Assembly: GCF_013393345.1 (NCBI RefSeq)
Contig: NZ_QJRF01000067.1
Coordinates: 62,001-126,000, forward strand
Source of the DNA: Pseudomonas taiwanensis
GTDB lineage: Bacteria > Pseudomonadota > Gammaproteobacteria > Pseudomonadales > Pseudomonadaceae
DNA: 64,000 bases
Direction of reading: 5' to 3'
Shown here: positions 1 to 8,889 of the stretch, piece by piece
Numbering within the stretch: position 1 is the first letter of the stretch
How the letters are laid out: each line of letters opens with the position of its first letter
Program-made: the position numbers and the translations under genes
Notes under the pieces: model-generated
What the model was told of the DNA's origin: nothing
Databases searched by the model: none
The model's input: only the letters and a program-made list of their open reading frames with translations

Positions 1-296
1 AGGCCATGCTGGCCAAGGTCCAGCCGGGGGAACGCATCGTGACCCTGGAAGTCCAAGGTCGGCCGTGGAGCACTGAGCAGCTGGCCGCCGAGCTGGACCG
101 CTGGCGTCTCGATTCGCGCACCGTCAACCTCATGGTCGGCGGCCCGGAAGGGCTGGCGCCGGAGGTTTGCGCGCGCAGCGAGCAGCGTTGGTCGCTGTCG
201 CCGCTGACCTTGCCGCACCCGCTGGTTCGCATCCTCATCGGCGAGCAGATCTACCGCGCCTGGACAGTGCTGTCCGGCCATCCTTATCACAAGTAA
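1..296 (+). CDS. rlmH: 23S rRNA pseudouridine-1915 N3-methyltransferase RlmH (5' truncated)
   Basis: The C-terminal two thirds of RlmH, the SPOUT-family enzyme that uses SAM to methylate pseudouridine 1915 in helix 69 of 23S rRNA on assembled 70S ribosomes. The window cuts the gene, so roughly 55-60 N-terminal residues of the usual 155 are missing; the reading frame is open to base 3. Visible family signatures are the GGPEG loop and the C-terminal LTLPHPLVR...RAW...HPYHK block that builds the trefoil knot and cofactor pocket. Only 9 bases separate it from mrdA, so it probably heads or belongs to the same transcript, as in other Pseudomonas. Confidence 0.95.
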   Translation, partial: AMLAKVQPGERIVTLEVQGRPWSTEQLAAELDRWRLDSRTVNLMVGGPEGLAPEVCARSEQRWSLSPLTLPHPLVRILIGEQIYRAWTVLSGHPYHK

Positions 297-305
297 GCCC
301 TGTCC

Positions 306-2204
306 ATGCCGCAGCCGATTCGCCTGAAAGACCATGAGAAGGACGCCCGCCTGGTGCGTCGGCGCGTGGTCGTGGGCGCGGTGGCGGTGCTGCTGCTGAC
401 TTGCGTGCTGATCGCCCGGCTCTATTACCTGCAGGTGATCCAGTACGAGTACCACTCGACGCTGTCCGAGAACAATCGCGTCCATGTGCAGCCGATTCCG
501 CCCACTCGCGGGCTGATCTTCGACCGCAATGGCGTGATCATCGCGGACAACCGGCCCAGCTTCAGCCTCAGCGTCACGCGCGAACGGGCTGCCGACTGGG
601 AGAAAACCCTCGACGTGATAGTCGAGGTGCTGCAACTGACGCCGGATGATCGCGCACTGTTCGAGAAGCGCATGCGGCAAGGGCGTCGGCCCTTCGAGCC
701 GGTTCCCATCCTGTTCGAGCTGACCGAAGAGCAGATCGCCCGCGTGGCGGTGAACCAGTTCCGCCTGCCTGGCGTGGACGTCGTGGCGCAGTTGGTGCGC
801 CACTATCCGCAGGGCGCGCATTTTGCCCATTCCGTGGGTTATGTCGGCCGGATCAACGAGAAAGAGCTCAAGCAGCTCGATCCGGTGAACTACAGCGGCA
901 CCCACCACATCGGCAAGACCGGCATCGAGCGTTTCTACGAAGACCAGTTGCACGGCGAAGTGGGTTACGAAGAAGTCGAGACCAACGCCCGTGGCCGCGT
1001 GCTGCGCGTGCTCAAGCGGACGGACCCGAAACCCGGCAAAGACCTCGTGCTGACCCTCGATGTCCGTCTGCAGGAAGCAGCCGAGCAGGCACTGGCAGGT
1101 CGGCGTGGCGCCATCGTCGCCATCGAACCGTCCTCTGGCGATGTACTGGCGATGGTCAGCCAGCCCAGCTTCGACCCCAACCCCTTCGTCACCGGCATCA
1201 GCTTCAAGGCCTACGCCGAGTTGCGTGACTCCATCGATCGGCCGCTCTACAACCGCGTTTTGCGCGGTCTGTACCCGCCAGGCTCGACGATCAAACCGAT
1301 GGTGGCGGTGTCCGGCCTGGACGCGGGCGTGGTGACGCCCGCCTCGCGCGTGTTCGACCCGGGCTTCTACCAACTGCCGAACTACGACCACAAGTACCGT
1401 AACTGGAACCGCAGTGGCGACGGCTGGGTGAACATGGAAACCGCGATCATGCGGTCAAATGACACCTACTTCTACGATCTTGCGCATAAAATGGGCATCG
1501 ATCGCCTGCATGACTACATGAGCCGCTTCGGCTTCGGGCAACGTGTGGCCCTCGATATGTTCGAAGAGTCCCCCGGCCTGATGCCGTCGCGCGACTGGAA
1601 GCGTGCCCGTTATCGCCAGGCGTGGTATCCGGGCGAAACCCTCATTCTCGGCATTGGCCAGGGCTACATGCAGTCCACGCCGCTGCAGCTCGCCCAGGCC
1701 GTGGCGCTGATGGCCAACCGCGGCAAATGGATCCGTCCGCACCTGGCCAAGACCATCGAGGGACAGCCGCCGATCGACCCGAACCCGATGCCGGACATCA
1801 CCCTGCGCGACCCGAAATACTGGGATGCCGGCCGCAATGGCATGGAGCAGGTGGTCCATGGTGCGCGGGGTACGGCGCACAAGGTCGGCGCGTCCTCTGT
1901 CTACCGTATCGCCGGCAAATCCGGTACCGCCCAGGTGGTGGCCATCAAGCAGGGCGAGAAGTACGACCGCTCCAAGGTGCAGGAGCGCCACCGTGACCAT
2001 GCCCTGTTCGTCGCCTTCGCCCCGGCTGAAGATCCGAAGATCGCCGTGGCGGTGATGGTGGAGAACGGCGAATCCGGTTCGGGCGTTGCCGCACCTGTGG
2101 TCAAGCAGGTGATGGATGCCTGGCTCCTCGGCGAGGACGGCCAGTTGAAACCCGAGTTCCGGCCACCGCAACCGCTGGCCGAGCAGCAGAGCGCCATTCG
2201 ATGA
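306..2204 (+). CDS. mrdA: Penicillin-binding protein 2, elongasome transpeptidase
   Basis: Class B PBP that cross-links lateral-wall peptidoglycan together with RodA and MreB. It is a 632-residue protein with a short cytoplasmic tail, one membrane anchor at about residues 20-42, a dimerisation/pedestal domain, and a transpeptidase domain. The active-site motifs are visible: the SxxK serine at S327 (GSTIK), SxN at S384-N385, and KSGTA at K538. Length and order match P. aeruginosa PbpA/PBP2. Its stop overlaps the rodA start by 4 bases (ATGA), indicating coupled translation of the transpeptidase and its glycosyltransferase partner. Confidence 0.97.
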   Translation: MPQPIRLKDHEKDARLVRRRVVVGAVAVLLLTCVLIARLYYLQVIQYEYHSTLSENNRVHVQPIPPTRGLIFDRNGVIIADNRPSFSLSVTRERAADWEKTLDVIVEVLQLTPDDRALFEKRMRQGRRPFEPVPILFELTEEQIARVAVNQFRLPGVDVVAQLVRHYPQGAHFAHSVGYVGRINEKELKQLDPVNYSGTHHIGKTGIERFYEDQLHGEVGYEEVETNARGRVLRVLKRTDPKPGKDLVLTLDVRLQEAAEQALAGRRGAIVAIEPSSGDVLAMVSQPSFDPNPFVTGISFKAYAELRDSIDRPLYNRVLRGLYPPGSTIKPMVAVSGLDAGVVTPASRVFDPGFYQLPNYDHKYRNWNRSGDGWVNMETAIMRSNDTYFYDLAHKMGIDRLHDYMSRFGFGQRVALDMFEESPGLMPSRDWKRARYRQAWYPGETLILGIGQGYMQSTPLQLAQAVALMANRGKWIRPHLAKTIEGQPPIDPNPMPDITLRDPKYWDAGRNGMEQVVHGARGTAHKVGASSVYRIAGKSGTAQVVAIKQGEKYDRSKVQERHRDHALFVAFAPAEDPKIAVAVMVENGESGSGVAAPVVKQVMDAWLLGEDGQLKPEFRPPQPLAEQQSAIR

Positions 2205-3346
2205 ACAGCAACTTCGACCGCACCATCTCCCAGGAGGACGTGCTCAAGCGCCGCGCCACACTCCTGCAGCGTCTGCACATCGATGGTTGGCTGCTGCTGA
2301 TCATCCTGATGCTCGCGGCCGGTAGCCTGTTCGTTCTCTATTCGGCAAGCGGCAAGCATTGGGACCTGTTGATGAAGCAGGCCAGCTCCTTCGGTCTGGG
2401 TATTGGCGCGATGATCGTCATCGCCCAGTTCGAGCCGCGCTTCATGGCCCGTTGGGTGCCCCTGGCCTACGTGGTCGGAGTCGCATTGCTGGGGGTTGTG
2501 GAAATCATGGGGCACACGGCGATGGGCGCCACCCGCTGGATCAACATCCCCGGCGTGATCCGCTTCCAGCCCTCGGAATTCATGAAGATCATCATGCCGG
2601 CGACCATCGCCTGGTACCTGTCGCGGCACAACCTTCCACCCAAGCTCAAGCACATCGCCATCAGCCTGGTGCTGATCCTGATGCCCTTCGTGTTGATCCT
2701 GAAGCAGCCCGACCTCGGCACCGCCTTGCTGATCCTGGCGTCCGGCGCCTTCGTGCTGTTCATGGCAGGCCTGCAATGGCGCTGGATCGCCGGCGCGGTG
2801 GCTGCGGTGGTGCCGGTGGCGGTGGCCATGTGGTACTTCGTGCTGCACGACTACCAGAAGCAGCGTGTACTGACCTTCCTCGATCCGGAGAGCGATCCGC
2901 TGGGCACCGGCTGGAACATCATCCAGTCCAAGGCGGCGATCGGTTCGGGCGGGGTGTTCGGCAAGGGCTGGCTGCTGGGCACTCAGTCGCACCTGGATTT
3001 TTTGCCCGAAAGCCACACGGACTTTATCATTGCCGTCCTCGGCGAAGAGTTCGGCCTGGTGGGCGCCTGCCTGCTGCTTCTGGTCTACCTGCTCCTGATC
3101 GGCCGTGGCCTGGTGATCACCGCCCAGGCGCAGACGCTGTTCGGCAAGTTGCTGGCAGGCAGTCTGACCATGACCTTCTTCGTATACGTGTTCGTCAACA
3201 TCGGCATGGTCAGTGGACTGCTGCCGGTCGTGGGGGTGCCCCTGCCCTTCATTAGCTACGGCGGAACCCATCTGGTGACGCTGCTGTCAGGGTTTGGGGT
3301 GTTGATGGCGATCCATACCCATCGCAAATGGATCGCCCAGGTTTGA
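2201..3346 (+). CDS. rodA: RodA, SEDS peptidoglycan glycosyltransferase
   Basis: Polytopic inner-membrane SEDS protein of 381 residues that polymerises lipid II into glycan strands in partnership with PBP2. The hydropathy pattern fits about ten membrane spans. Typical SEDS segments are visible, including the QPDLGTALL motif near residue 168, the long extracytoplasmic loop with the WNIIQSK and SHTDFI motifs, and a C-terminal PLPFISYGG block. The start overlaps mrdA by 4 bases. Its 3' end overlaps the longest reading of the next gene, so mrdA-rodA-sltB1-rlpA-dacC appear to form one envelope operon. Confidence 0.97.
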   Translation: MNSNFDRTISQEDVLKRRATLLQRLHIDGWLLLIILMLAAGSLFVLYSASGKHWDLLMKQASSFGLGIGAMIVIAQFEPRFMARWVPLAYVVGVALLGVVEIMGHTAMGATRWINIPGVIRFQPSEFMKIIMPATIAWYLSRHNLPPKLKHIAISLVLILMPFVLILKQPDLGTALLILASGAFVLFMAGLQWRWIAGAVAAVVPVAVAMWYFVLHDYQKQRVLTFLDPESDPLGTGWNIIQSKAAIGSGGVFGKGWLLGTQSHLDFLPESHTDFIIAVLGEEFGLVGACLLLLVYLLLIGRGLVITAQAQTLFGKLLAGSLTMTFFVYVFVNIGMVSGLLPVVGVPLPFISYGGTHLVTLLSGFGVLMAIHTHRKWIAQV

Positions 3347-4371
3347 AACGAGTGAATGATTTGAAAGCACTGCGCAAATGGATGCAGTTGGCAGCCTCCG
3401 GGGCTGCCCTGGTGGGACTGCTGGGGGCAGCCGCACCTGCATTTTCCGGAGACTACGAGGGATCGCCGCAGGTGGCCGAATTCGTCGCCGAGATGACCCG
3501 TGACTACGGTTTCGCTGGCGAGCAGCTGGTGGACCTGTTCCGTGAAGTGGAACGCAAGCAGTCCATCCTCGACGCCATTTCCCGGCCTGCAGAGCGGGTA
3601 AAGCCCTGGAAGGACTACCGCCCGATCTTCATCACCCCGGCACGTATCCAGAAGGGTGTCACCTTCTGGAATCAGCACGCCGAGGCTCTGGCCCGTGCCG
3701 AGAAGGAATACGGCGTGCCGGCCCAGGTCATCGTCGCAATCATCGGCGTCGAGACCTTCTATGGCGGCAACACCGGCAACTTCCGCGTGATCGACGCGCT
3801 GTCCACCCTGGGCTTCGATTACCCGCCGCGCGCCGACTTCTTCCGCAAGCAGCTCAAGGAGTTCCTCCTGCTGGCGCGCGAAGAGCAGGTCGATCCGCTG
3901 ATGCTCAAAGGTTCCTACGCCGGCGCCATGGGCCTGCCGCAGTTCATGCCGAGCAGCTTCCGCGCCTATGCCGTGGACTTCGACGGCGACGGCCACATCG
4001 ATATCTGGAACAACCCGGTGGATGCCATCGGCAGCGTCGCCAGCTACTTCAAGCGCCATGGCTGGGTCGCCGGGGCTCCGGTCGTCACCCGTGCCCAGGT
4101 TCGGGGCGCTCGAATCGACGAAGGGTTGACCCAGGGACTGGACCCGGTGAAGAACGTCGGCGATCTTAGGACGCTGGGCTGGGCAAGCAGCGACGCACTG
4201 CGCGATGATGTGCCGGTTACGGCTTTCAGGCTGGAGGGTGACGAGGGGGCGGAGTACTGGATGGGACTGCCGAACTTCTACGTCATTACCCGCTACAATC
4301 GCAGCGCGATGTATGCCATGGCAGTGCATCAGCTATCCGAACTGCTGGTCAACGCAAGGGGCGGGCGTTAA
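3328..4371 (+). CDS. sltB1: Soluble/membrane-bound lytic murein transglycosylase of the MltB family (SltB1)
   Basis: Lytic transglycosylase that cleaves the MurNAc-GlcNAc bond to form 1,6-anhydro-MurNAc during wall growth. The longest form is 347 residues, with a hydrophobic export signal at about residues 15-40 ending near APAFSGD, followed by the MltB/SLT_2 catalytic domain. The catalytic glutamate is E142 in IIGVETFYGG, and the AMGLPQFMPSSF motif follows. The start is uncertain: the ATG at 3328 lies inside rodA and lacks a clear ribosome site, while GTG 3352 and TTG 3361 are in-frame alternatives that shorten the n-region. Synteny with PA4001 supports the name. Confidence 0.93.
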   Translation: MDRPGLKRVNDLKALRKWMQLAASGAALVGLLGAAAPAFSGDYEGSPQVAEFVAEMTRDYGFAGEQLVDLFREVERKQSILDAISRPAERVKPWKDYRPIFITPARIQKGVTFWNQHAEALARAEKEYGVPAQVIVAIIGVETFYGGNTGNFRVIDALSTLGFDYPPRADFFRKQLKEFLLLAREEQVDPLMLKGSYAGAMGLPQFMPSSFRAYAVDFDGDGHIDIWNNPVDAIGSVASYFKRHGWVAGAPVVTRAQVRGARIDEGLTQGLDPVKNVGDLRTLGWASSDALRDDVPVTAFRLEGDEGAEYWMGLPNFYVITRYNRSAMYAMAVHQLSELLVNARGGR

Positions 4372-4374
4372 CCG

Positions 4375-5385
4375 ATGCCACAAACGATAAGAGTCGCTTT
4401 CTACGGCGCCGTAGCATTGTTGCTGGCCAGCTGCTCGAGCAGCCGAGCGCCGGAACCGGTCCAACCGGGCGGGCAGATTTCTGGTCCTGGAGACTATGCG
4501 CGTCCCCACAGGGACGGCGCGCCATGGTGGGACGTCGACGTCTCGCGCATTCCCGATGCCGTGCCGATGCCGCATTACGGCTCGATCAAGGCCAATCCCT
4601 ATACCGTGCTGGGCAAGACCTACTACCCGATGAACGACGCGCGTCGTTATCAGGCGGTGGGCACGGCGTCCTGGTACGGCACCAAGTTCCACGGCCAGGC
4701 CACCGCCAATGGCGAGGCCTATGACCTATACGGCATGACCGCTGCACACAAGACCCTGCCGCTGCCGAGCTATGTCCGGGTGACCAACCTCGACAACGGC
4801 CGCACCGTGATTCTGCGGGTCAACGACCGTGGCCCGTTCTACTCCGATCGCATCATCGACCTGTCCTTCGCCGCAGCGAAGAAGCTTGGCTACGCCGAGA
4901 CCGGAACCGCCCGGGTCAAGGTCGAGGGCATCGATCCCCATGAGTGGTGGGCTGCCCAGGGGCGTCCGGTGCCCATGGTCCTCGCCCAGCCGAAGATGGC
5001 TGCACAGGCGAAACCTCAAGCTCAACCCCAGCCTGCCGTGCAGGTCGCCAGCGCGCCGATCGAGCAATACACCCCGCCGCCGCAGCAACATGCCGCCGCC
5101 GTCCTGCCCGTGCAGATCGACGCAAAAAAAAACGATTCACTCGCAGCGTCTGGCCTGTATCTCCAGGTGGGCGCCTTCGCCAATCCGGACGCTGCGGAAC
5201 TCCTCAAGGCCAAGCTGAGCGAGACGGTGAGTGCGCCAGTCTTCATCAGCTCGGTCGTGCGCAACCAGCAGATACTGCACCGGGTACGCCTGGGGCCGAT
5301 CGGAACTCAGGGTGAAGCACAAGAGGTGCAAAACTCCGTGCGCCTGGCCAAGCTCGGCCAGCCCACCCTGGTGAAGCCGGACTGA
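4375..5385 (+). CDS. rlpA: RlpA, septal lytic transglycosylase lipoprotein with SPOR domain
   Basis: Outer-membrane lipoprotein that in P. aeruginosa digests denuded (peptide-free) glycan at the septum. Its 336 residues start with a lipoprotein signal (LLASC lipobox, cysteine near residue 21). A double-psi beta-barrel domain follows at about residues 95-195, with the family segment GTASWYGTKFHGQATANG and the VNDRGPF motif. After a Pro/Gln/Ala-rich linker comes a C-terminal SPOR domain from about residue 258, which binds denuded glycan. It lies 3 bases after sltB1, so a second wall-cleaving enzyme is co-expressed with the elongation machinery. Confidence 0.96.
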   Translation: MPQTIRVAFYGAVALLLASCSSSRAPEPVQPGGQISGPGDYARPHRDGAPWWDVDVSRIPDAVPMPHYGSIKANPYTVLGKTYYPMNDARRYQAVGTASWYGTKFHGQATANGEAYDLYGMTAAHKTLPLPSYVRVTNLDNGRTVILRVNDRGPFYSDRIIDLSFAAAKKLGYAETGTARVKVEGIDPHEWWAAQGRPVPMVLAQPKMAAQAKPQAQPQPAVQVASAPIEQYTPPPQQHAAAVLPVQIDAKKNDSLAASGLYLQVGAFANPDAAELLKAKLSETVSAPVFISSVVRNQQILHRVRLGPIGTQGEAQEVQNSVRLAKLGQPTLVKPD

Positions 5386-5444
5386 CGGCTTCTTCTTTGC
5401 CCGCAAGGGCCTGATAGACCATTAGCTATTTCTCAGAGAGACGG

Positions 5445-6608
5445 ATGAACATCTTCAGCTTTGCCAAACGCGTACTTCTGCCCGCAGCCCTGCTCATCGT
5501 CGCGCCGGTCTCCATGGCGGCCCAGCAGATCATTCCGTCGCCGCCGCAACTGGCCGCCAAATCCTATGTTCTGATGGACGCCCAGAGTGGCCAGGTCCTG
5601 GTCGAGAACAACGGCGACCAGCGCCTGCCCCCGGCAAGCCTGACCAAGCTGATGACCGCCTACATCGCCACCCTGGAGATCCGCAAGGGCCAGATCGGGG
5701 AGAGCGACCCGGTGACCATCAGTGAGCACGCCTGGCGCACCGGCGGTTCGCGCATGTTCGTCCAGGTGAACACCCAGGTGACCCTGAGCGACCTGCTGCA
5801 CGGCATCATCATCCAGTCGGGCAACGACGCCAGCGTGGCCGTGGCCGAGCACATTGCCGGCAGCGAAGACGCTTTCGCCGACATGATGAACACCACTGCC
5901 GAGAAGCTCGGCATGACCAACAGCCACTTCATGAACGCGACCGGCCTGCCCAATCCTGAGCACTACTCCACCGCTCACGATATGGCGACCCTGGCCCGCG
6001 GGATCATCTACGAAGACCCGGCTCACTACGCCATCTACTCCCAGAAGGAATTCTTCTGGAACAACATCAAGCAGCCCAACCGCAACCTGCTGCTGTGGCG
6101 CGACAAGACCGTCGACGGCCTGAAGACCGGCCACACCGACGAAGCCGGCTACTGCCTGGTGGCGTCCGCCGTACGTGACAACATGCGTCTGATCGCCGTG
6201 GTGTTCGGCACCAACAGCGAGCAGGCCCGTGCCGCCGAAACCCAGAAGCTGCTGACCTACGGCTTCCGCTTCTTCGAAACCCAGACCTTCTATCAGAAGG
6301 GCGCCGAGCTGGCGAAAGCCCAAGTGTGGAAGGGTGCCGTCCGCGAAGCCAAGGCGGGCCTGGCCCAGGACCTGACGCTGACCCTGCCGAAAGGCCAGGC
6401 CAAGAAGCTGCAGGCCAGCATGACCTTGAATCCGCAACTGATCGCCCCCATCAAGCAGGGTGACGTGATCGGCAAGGTGGAGGTCAAGATGGAAGACCAG
6501 GTTGTCCACAGCGCCGATCTGATCGCCCTCGAGACCGTTGAGGAAGGTGGTTTCTTCCGCCGCCTGTGGGATAGCATCCGCCTGTTCTTCTACGGCCTGT
6601 TCAACTGA
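5445..6608 (+). CDS. dacC: D-alanyl-D-alanine carboxypeptidase (PBP5/6 type)
   Basis: Low-molecular-weight PBP that removes the terminal D-Ala from pentapeptides at the periplasmic face of the inner membrane. It has 387 residues with a cleavable signal ending near SMAAQ. The serine-peptidase motifs are visible: S65-L-T-K68, S125-G-N127 and K227-T-G. A C-terminal PBP5 beta domain ends in an amphipathic helix (FFRRLWDSIRLFFYGLFN) that anchors the protein. A GAGAG-type ribosome site precedes the ATG. It is the last peptidoglycan gene of the mrdA-rodA operon, as in PAO1 (PA3999). Confidence 0.96.
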   Translation: MNIFSFAKRVLLPAALLIVAPVSMAAQQIIPSPPQLAAKSYVLMDAQSGQVLVENNGDQRLPPASLTKLMTAYIATLEIRKGQIGESDPVTISEHAWRTGGSRMFVQVNTQVTLSDLLHGIIIQSGNDASVAVAEHIAGSEDAFADMMNTTAEKLGMTNSHFMNATGLPNPEHYSTAHDMATLARGIIYEDPAHYAIYSQKEFFWNNIKQPNRNLLLWRDKTVDGLKTGHTDEAGYCLVASAVRDNMRLIAVVFGTNSEQARAAETQKLLTYGFRFFETQTFYQKGAELAKAQVWKGAVREAKAGLAQDLTLTLPKGQAKKLQASMTLNPQLIAPIKQGDVIGKVEVKMEDQVVHSADLIALETVEEGGFFRRLWDSIRLFFYGLFN

Positions 6609-6621
6609 CCTACTGAGCCGA

Positions 6622-6652
6622 CGCCTCGCACCCAGCACGGGAACGAGGCGTC
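6622..6652 (+). terminator. Weak hairpin after dacC
   Basis: An 8-bp inverted repeat (ACGCCTCG / CGAGGCGT) with a 15-base loop lies in the 74-base gap between dacC and the DUF493 gene. No U-tract follows, so it is at most a processing or attenuation hairpin. Confidence 0.25.
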
Positions 6653-6682
6653 CGCATCGCGGATCAAGAGTCCGCCGCTGCC

Positions 6683-6964
6683 ATGACCGATACCCCTGAC
6701 GTACAACCCCCGAAAATCGAGTTTCCCTGCGAGCGCTATCCCATCAAGGTGATCGGCGATTCCTTCGATGGTTTCTCCGACCTGGTGATCGAAATCATCC
6801 GGCGCCACGCTCCCGACCTGGATGCCGGCACCCTCGTGGTGCGCGATAGCCGCAATGGTCGTTTCCTCTCGGTGCAGGTACTGATCACCGCTACCGGCGT
6901 CGATCAGCTGCAAGCGATCCATGTCGACCTGCGCGCCACTGGCCGCGTGCACATGGTCCTCTAG
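6683..6964 (+). CDS. ybeD: DUF493 family protein (YbeD-like)
   Basis: A 93-residue cytosolic protein of the YbeD/DUF493 family, an ACT-like ferredoxin fold that is almost always encoded between the dac gene and lipB. The biochemical role is not firmly established; a regulatory role linked to lipoate metabolism has been proposed from its neighbourhood. The [18 protein letters not shown] start and the [18 protein letters not shown] strand are typical. Its TAG stop shares one base with the GTG start of lipB, so the two are translationally coupled. Confidence 0.92.
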   Translation: MTDTPDVQPPKIEFPCERYPIKVIGDSFDGFSDLVIEIIRRHAPDLDAGTLVVRDSRNGRFLSVQVLITATGVDQLQAIHVDLRATGRVHMVL

Positions 6965-7590
6965 TGGCGTCCGCCGAACTCATCGTGCGTCATCTGGGGT
7001 TGGTGGACTACCTGCCGACCCTGGAAGCGATGCGCCACCTGACCACCGAACGCGATGCGCAGTCGCCCGACGAAATCTGGCTACTGCAGCACCCGCGCGT
7101 GTTCACCCAGGGCCAGGCCGGCAAGGCCGAGCATCTGCTGGAGACGGGAGACATCCCGGTCATCCAGGTCGAGCGCGGTGGCCAGGTTACCTACCACGGC
7201 CCTGGCCAGTTGGTGGCCTATGTGATGTTGGACTTGCGTCGCCTGGGACTGGGTGTGCGTGAGCTGGTGACCGCCCTGGAGCAGAGCCTGGTCGATGTGC
7301 TGGCAGGTTACGGCGTCGAGGCGGCGCCCAAGGCGGACGCTCCCGGCGTCTATGTGAACGGCGACAAGATCGCCTCGCTGGGACTTCGGGTCAGCCGCGG
7401 CTGCTCCTTCCACGGCCTGGCGCTCAACGTGGACATGGACCTGTCGCCGTTCTGGCGAATCAATCCTTGTGGTTACGCCGGATTGAAGATGGTGCAGCTC
7501 AAGGACCTGATCGACACGCCGCCGCAGCTCGACGAGGTTGCCCAGCGCCTGGAGCAGGCTCTGCGCCGGCGGTTGGGCTACACGCAGTAG
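6964..7590 (+). CDS. lipB: Octanoyl-[ACP]:protein N-octanoyltransferase LipB
   Basis: Transfers octanoate from acyl carrier protein to the lipoyl-domain lysine of E2 and H proteins, the first step of lipoate synthesis. It has 208 residues and a GTG start overlapping the preceding stop codon. The family motif [15 protein letters not shown] is present. The catalytic pair falls at K135 (GDKIASLG) and C169 (NPCGYAGL), the same numbering as the E. coli enzyme. lipA, which inserts the two sulfurs, faces it on the opposite strand and the two share a terminator. Confidence 0.97.
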   Translation: MASAELIVRHLGLVDYLPTLEAMRHLTTERDAQSPDEIWLLQHPRVFTQGQAGKAEHLLETGDIPVIQVERGGQVTYHGPGQLVAYVMLDLRRLGLGVRELVTALEQSLVDVLAGYGVEAAPKADAPGVYVNGDKIASLGLRVSRGCSFHGLALNVDMDLSPFWRINPCGYAGLKMVQLKDLIDTPPQLDEVAQRLEQALRRRLGYTQ

Positions 7591-7610
7591 ACGCAGACTC
7601 CCGAAAAACA

Positions 7611-7650
7611 ACGGCCCCCTCTTCCATCGGAAGAGGGGGCCGTTGTGTTT
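7611..7650. terminator. Bidirectional terminator between lipB and lipA
   Basis: A perfect 15-bp inverted repeat (7611-7625 with 7629-7643) with a 3-base loop lies between the convergent genes. It has a T-rich tail (TGTGTTT) on the plus side and an A-run (AAAAAC) on the other side that serves as a U-tract for lipA transcripts. It is a textbook Rho-independent terminator for both directions. Confidence 0.9.
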
Positions 7651-7686
7651 CAGCCTTGCTGCGCTCGCGGGCCCCGCAGTCTCTGC

Positions 7687-8739
7687 TTAGCCAAGGTTGA
7701 GTGCAGGAATGATGCTCGGGTCGAGGGCCTGGCCAGGTACTGGCACCGGCGCCGCCAAGCCCAGGTTGTTCTTCTCGAACACCCGGTCAGCCCGGTAGCT
7801 GGAACGCACCAGCGGACCGGCTGCGACTTCCATGAAACCCTTTTCCAGGCCGATATCGCGGAAGCGGTTGAACTCTTCCGGGCTGACCCAGCGCTTCACC
7901 GGCAGGTGGTTGCGCGTGGGTTGCAGGTACTGGCCGAGGGTCAGGATGTCTACGCCGATTGCGCGCAGGTCATCCATGGTTTCGATGATTTCTTCGTCCG
8001 TCTCGCCCAGTCCGAGCATCAGGCTGGTCTTGGTCAGCACGTCCGGACGGTGGCGCTTGGCGTGCTCCAGCACGCGCAGGGTCTTCTCGTAGCCCGCGCG
8101 CGGGTCGCGCACGACATGGGTCAGGCGTTTGACCGTCTCGACGTTTTGCGCGAAGACCTCCAGACCGGAATCCACGACGCGTTCGATGGCCAGGTGGTCG
8201 CCATCGAAGTCGGGGGTCAGGGCTTCCACGACCACCTGCGGAGTATTCGCCTTGATGGCGCGTACGCAAGCGGCGTAGTGACTGGCGCCGCCATCGTCCA
8301 GGTCGTCGCGATCCACCGAGGTCAGCACGATGTAGCGCAGCGCCATCAGCTCCACCGACTTGGCGGTGTTCTGCGGTTCTTCCAGATCCAGCCAGCCATT
8401 GGGGTTGCCGGTGTCCACGGCGCAGAAGCGGCAGGCGCGGGTGCAGACCGAGCCCATCAGCATGATGGTGGCGGTGCCGTTGGACCAGCATTCGCCCATG
8501 TTCGGGCAGTGCGATTCCTGGCACACGGTGCTCAGGCGATGCTCGCCGACGTTGCGCTTGACCGCTTCGAAACGGCTGCCGCCCGGTGCCTTTACCCGCA
8601 ACCACTTGGGTTTGGGCTCGAACACCTGGGGTTCGGCGGAGGCACGGCGCTTCTGGCCATCCTTGATAGCGGTGATGCCCTGGGCAGTACGGAACTTTTC
8701 GCCGCTCGCGACGTGTTTGGACGAGTCTGTATCGGACAT
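7687..8739 (-). CDS. lipA: Lipoyl synthase LipA
   Basis: Radical-SAM enzyme that inserts sulfurs at C6 and C8 of the protein-bound octanoyl chain made by LipB. Both iron-sulfur signatures are visible: the N-terminal auxiliary cluster motif [12 protein letters not shown] and the radical-SAM motif CTRACRFC. I chose the ATG at 8739 (MSDTDSS...), which gives 350 residues. The frame stays open further upstream, but that extension is Cys/Arg-rich low-quality sequence overlapping a likely terminator. The N-terminus is a little longer than in most LipA proteins. Confidence 0.95.
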   Translation of the reverse strand: MSDTDSSKHVASGEKFRTAQGITAIKDGQKRRASAEPQVFEPKPKWLRVKAPGGSRFEAVKRNVGEHRLSTVCQESHCPNMGECWSNGTATIMLMGSVCTRACRFCAVDTGNPNGWLDLEEPQNTAKSVELMALRYIVLTSVDRDDLDDGGASHYAACVRAIKANTPQVVVEALTPDFDGDHLAIERVVDSGLEVFAQNVETVKRLTHVVRDPRAGYEKTLRVLEHAKRHRPDVLTKTSLMLGLGETDEEIIETMDDLRAIGVDILTLGQYLQPTRNHLPVKRWVSPEEFNRFRDIGLEKGFMEVAAGPLVRSSYRADRVFEKNNLGLAAPVPVPGQALDPSIIPALNLG

Positions 8740-8863
8740 CGGAAATCGGGCTCCGCTGGTGGCTCCGTGGCTGCCGCAGGGGCAAAAAGGGGTGGCGCAG
8801 TTTATCACAAAGGCGTTTGCACGAACTCGCAGCCGTCTGGTGGCGGGCGCGTGCGGCGGCCGC

Positions 8864-8889
8864 AAAAAGGGCAGGGCGCTTCAGCGCCC
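8864..8889 (-). terminator. Terminator overlapping the stop codon of the upstream transglycosylase gene
   Basis: On the minus strand a GGGCGC/GCGCCC stem encloses a 4-base loop that contains the TGA stop of the neighbouring gene. About five bases beyond the stem is a run of five T. It should separate the transglycosylase gene from lipA. The 5-base offset of the T-run makes it imperfect. Confidence 0.6.
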
